Assembly: GCA_029240015.1 (NCBI GenBank)
Contig: JARBTU010000091.1
Location: 1-6,820, forward strand
DNA length: 6,820 bases
Source of the DNA: Oscillospiraceae bacterium
Lineage (GTDB): Bacteria > Bacillota > Clostridia > Oscillospirales > Ruminococcaceae
Direction of reading: 5' to 3'
Part shown: one piece after another, positions 4,895 to 6,820 of the stretch
Numbering within the stretch: the first letter of the stretch is position 1
How the letters are laid out: each line of letters starts with the position of its first letter
Position numbers and translations under genes: made by a program
The notes under the pieces: generated by a model
The model's input: the letters and a program-made list of their open reading frames with translations, nothing else
The model's database searches: none
What the model was told of the DNA's origin: nothing

Positions 4895-4923
4895 TTGACA
4901 ATTAATGAAAAATATACTATTAT
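4895..4923 (+). promoter_or_regulatory. Strong promoter of the PI-PLC gene
   Basis: Perfect -35 TTGACA (4895-4900), a 17-base spacer and -10 TATTAT (4918-4923). The DNA upstream is A/T-tract rich, like an UP element. The transcript should start near 4930, leaving a leader of about 90 bases. Confidence 0.8.
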
Positions 4924-4944
4924 GGTTATGTTAACATTGGTTAT

Positions 4945-4977
4945 ATTGGTTAATATATTTTCTTAAATATAGCCAAT
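4945..4977 (+). other. 5' leader hairpin of the PI-PLC transcript
   Basis: ATTGG (4945-4949) pairs with CCAAT (4973-4977), and TATATTT (4954-4960) with AAATATA (4965-4971), around a TCTT loop. An internal loop (TTAA opposite G) separates the two stems. Its place close to the predicted 5' end fits an mRNA-stabilising hairpin. The left arm belongs to a direct repeat ATTGGTTA (4936-4943, 4945-4952). Confidence 0.45.
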
Positions 4978-5019
4978 TCTCCGGAGGATGTTATAAAATT
5001 ACTGAAAGGGAGATTTCTT

Positions 5020-6576
5020 ATGTTTAAAAAAGTTTTTGCAGCAGTTATCTCGGCATCTTTAATCTTGTCAACTTTTAGTATCAACACCTTTGCATATACC
5101 AGTTCCAACTGGATGAGCTCCTTGGCCGATAACAGAAGTCTTACTTCAATCTCCATTCCCGGCACACATGACTCTGGGGCGCGGTATGAGCCTGTTGCCG
5201 GAACTGCAAAATGTCAGAACCTTACGATTGCCGAGCAGTTGTCTGCGGGTGTAAGATTCTTAGACGTGAGGTGCCGCCATATCGATAATTCCTTTGCGAT
5301 TCACCATGGAAACGTTTATCAGAATATTAACTTTACGGATGTTGTAAACGCTTGTTACAGTTTCTTGAACAGCAATCCATCCGAGACCATCCTTATGAGT
5401 GTGAAAGAAGAGTATGATGCGTCCAATAATACCCGTACATTCGAACAAACTTTTGATTCTTATGTAGCAGGCAATCCAAGTAAATGGTACTTAAGTGATG
5501 CCGTTCCAAAGCTGGGCTCCGTTAGAGGAAAAATCGTATTGGTAAGACGGTTTGGCGCAAGTTCGACTCCGAAAGGAATTAACTGCACTACCTGGGGCGA
5601 TAACACGACTTCTACAACCAGTTCCGGCGGAACAAGCATAAAAATACAGGATCAATATGTTGTTCCTGATAATGCCGCAAAATGGACCACTGCTCAAAAT
5701 CTTTTAAACGAAGCAAAAAACCAGAACAGCTCATGGCTATATCTTAACTTTATGAGCGGATACAAGTCCTTGCTATTCGGTATTCCAAGCATTACTACGG
5801 TCTCTGACTATATGAACCCTCAAATCAACACGTATTTCACCAACAACACAAGCGGAAGATTTGGTGTGGTTATCATGGACTTTGCTACTGCTGCCTTAGC
5901 TTCTAAAGTCTATTCGACCAACACCGACCAAACCGCCTCACAGGATATGATTGCCCAAATCAATGCTTTAGGCACGTTAACCCATGACTCTTACAGCACA
6001 GGTCTTAACGCTAAAATCGCTGCGGTGGAGAGCTCCTATGCTCAGCTTACCTCTTCTGCGAAGGCTTTGGTAACCAACTATTCCACGCTCACCTCTCTCC
6101 GTTCACAATACAATGCATACGCCAACAGAAGTGCGTTCAGCACCATTCAGGGTGTAACGTATGACGGAAAAGGCGGAAACAGCACAGATGGAGCTAACGC
6201 AAATGCTGCAACTTTAGGAACGGAAGGAACCAATCCGAGCTTTAATGTTAAAGGAACCAAAATCGGCTATTGGTTCTATTATAACAACGTAAATTTTGGC
6301 TCAGGCGCTTCGAAGGTAACCTTTAACTATTCCGTGAATGATTCCAACTGCGCCTCAGGATCAGTGGTTGAGCTTCGTCTCGGAAGCTCTACGGGCACAT
6401 TAGTAGGCTCTTTCCCTGTTCAGTACACCGGTGGCTGGGCAAATCGGGTAACCCAGACGGTTGATCTAAGCACTTCTGTATCTGGTAATCAGAACCTTTA
6501 TATGGTTCTTAAACTTTCAACGGGCGGAACAGAAAAAACATGGGTACTCAATTTGTTTTATTTTAACTTTAGCTAA
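5020..6576 (+). CDS. Secreted PI-PLC X-domain phosphodiesterase with C-terminal CBM6-like domain
   Basis: A 518-residue secreted enzyme expected to cleave phosphatidylinositol or related glycosyl-PI outside the cell by the cyclising PI-PLC mechanism. A signal peptide (about 1-25, cut after TFA) precedes the catalytic domain (about 28-300). Visible active-site matches to Bacillus PI-PLC are His50-Asp51 in 'IPGTHDS', Arg84 in 'LDVR', His96 in 'IHHG', and Asp287 in 'VIMDF'; 'NPSETILMSVKEEY' is a family signature. A small helical segment follows (about 308-368), with the 'INALGTLT...ALVTNY' pattern seen as a spacer in clostridial surface proteins. Residues about 375-518 form a CBM6-like beta-sandwich ('YWFYYNNVNFGSGA', 'VELRLGSSTGTLVG', 'GGWANR'). 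Typical bacterial PI-PLCs are near 300 residues, so the tail is an addition. GGGAG lies 7 bases before the ATG. The gene is monocistronic, with a strong promoter and a terminator. Substrate preference is not proven. Confidence 0.92.
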   Translation: MFKKVFAAVISASLILSTFSINTFAYTSSNWMSSLADNRSLTSISIPGTHDSGARYEPVAGTAKCQNLTIAEQLSAGVRFLDVRCRHIDNSFAIHHGNVYQNINFTDVVNACYSFLNSNPSETILMSVKEEYDASNNTRTFEQTFDSYVAGNPSKWYLSDAVPKLGSVRGKIVLVRRFGASSTPKGINCTTWGDNTTSTTSSGGTSIKIQDQYVVPDNAAKWTTAQNLLNEAKNQNSSWLYLNFMSGYKSLLFGIPSITTVSDYMNPQINTYFTNNTSGRFGVVIMDFATAALASKVYSTNTDQTASQDMIAQINALGTLTHDSYSTGLNAKIAAVESSYAQLTSSAKALVTNYSTLTSLRSQYNAYANRSAFSTIQGVTYDGKGGNSTDGANANAATLGTEGTNPSFNVKGTKIGYWFYYNNVNFGSGASKVTFNYSVNDSNCASGSVVELRLGSSTGTLVGSFPVQYTGGWANRVTQTVDLSTSVSGNQNLYMVLKLSTGGTEKTWVLNLFYFNFS

Positions 6577-6595
6577 ATTTTCTTGATTAGCAATA

Positions 6596-6628
6596 AAAAA
6601 CCCTGCACTTTAAAAGTGCAGGGTTTTT
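6596..6628. terminator. Bidirectional terminator between PI-PLC and rplQ
   Basis: A 15-bp stem (AAAAACCCTGCACTT at 6596-6610 with its complement at 6614-6628) closes a 3-base loop, with T-runs formed on both strands. It serves the convergent genes ending at 6576 (plus) and 6639 (minus). Confidence 0.95.
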
Positions 6629-6638
6629 CTATATCAAA

Positions 6639-6820
6639 CTAAATCAATTCGATAATAGCCATCTCCGCAGCGTCACCACGGCGTGGACCAATTTTCACTA
6701 TGCGAGTATATCCACCGTTTTTGTCAGCATATTTAGGTGAGATTTCATCGAACAGCTTCTTAGCCACTCCTTCTTTTGTTACATAAGACATAACTTGACG
6801 CTTGGAGTGTAAGGTATTGT
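6639..6820 (-). CDS. rplQ: 50S ribosomal protein L17 (bL17), C-terminal part
   Basis: The minus strand encodes 59 residues to a TAG at 6639-6641; the 5' part lies beyond the window. The visible sequence 'NTLHSKRQVMSYVTKEGVAK' followed by 'KLFDEISPKYADKNGGYTRI' and 'VKIGPRRGDAAEMAIIEL' is the highly conserved second half of bacterial L17, a protein near the exit tunnel of the large subunit. The terminator starts 10 bases after the stop. In many Firmicutes rplQ follows rpoA and is itself followed by ECF-transporter ATPase genes. Here transcription ends right after rplQ, so this is the end of the ribosomal operon. Confidence 0.97.
   Translation of the reverse strand, partial: NTLHSKRQVMSYVTKEGVAKKLFDEISPKYADKNGGYTRIVKIGPRRGDAAEMAIIELI

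Noticed and set aside
1..6820. CRISPR arrays, tRNA or rRNA genes, transposase or attachment sites
   Set aside because: No regularly spaced repeats, no tRNA-like cloverleaf and no transposase or recombinase frame were seen. The only periodic DNA is the heptad coding in the YhgE/Pip gene.

Overview
The window looks like a chromosomal segment of a low-to-moderate GC Gram-positive anaerobe, most likely a Clostridia / Oscillospiraceae-type Firmicute. The basis is the sortase-substrate-like C-terminus at the left edge, the YhgE/Pip membrane protein, purine-rich GGAGG-type ribosome sites, consensus sigma-A promoters, many hairpin-plus-T-run terminators, and a Firmicute-like ribosomal protein L17 at the right edge. 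I cannot name the species from sequence alone.

Layout, left to right. Positions 1-63 are the last codons of a surface protein with a hydrophobic helix and basic tail, followed by a strong terminator. Positions 313-2403 (minus) encode a 696-residue YhgE/Pip-type membrane protein with a long Gly-phased heptad stalk. Its promoter region (2404-2613) carries a candidate operator (GTGATA-N5-TATCAC), a minus-strand terminator, and a second near-perfect palindrome on the promoter of a small plus-strand gene of unknown function (2614-2880). That small gene converges on, and overlaps by 4 bases, a TetR-family regulator (2877-3449, minus), which probably controls yhgE and perhaps the small gene. Next comes a two-gene minus-strand operon, a flavodoxin-family protein (4075-4563) followed by a four-helix membrane protein (3627-4031), ended by a 38-base perfect palindrome terminator. 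Its promoter carries two TACAATGTA boxes, one lying on the -10 element.

Positions 4573-5019 are an AT-rich intergenic region with two unexplained inverted repeats, a near-consensus promoter and a 5' leader hairpin. They lead into a secreted PI-PLC-type phosphodiesterase (5020-6576) with an unusual architecture: signal peptide, PI-PLC X catalytic domain, small helical linker, and a C-terminal CBM6-like beta-sandwich. A bidirectional terminator separates it from the 3' end of rplQ (6639-6820, minus), so the right edge is the end of a ribosomal-protein operon.

Together the window is an accessory, envelope- and surface-oriented segment beside a ribosomal-protein operon. The TetR regulator and YhgE form a plausible regulatory unit. 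The flavodoxin operon appears separately regulated. The PI-PLC is a monocistronic secreted enzyme. I see no CRISPR array, tRNA, rRNA or insertion sequence. The best candidates for something undescribed are the PI-PLC/CBM6 fusion, the twin-box flavodoxin promoter, and the mutually antisense small-gene/TetR arrangement with its two palindromic operators.
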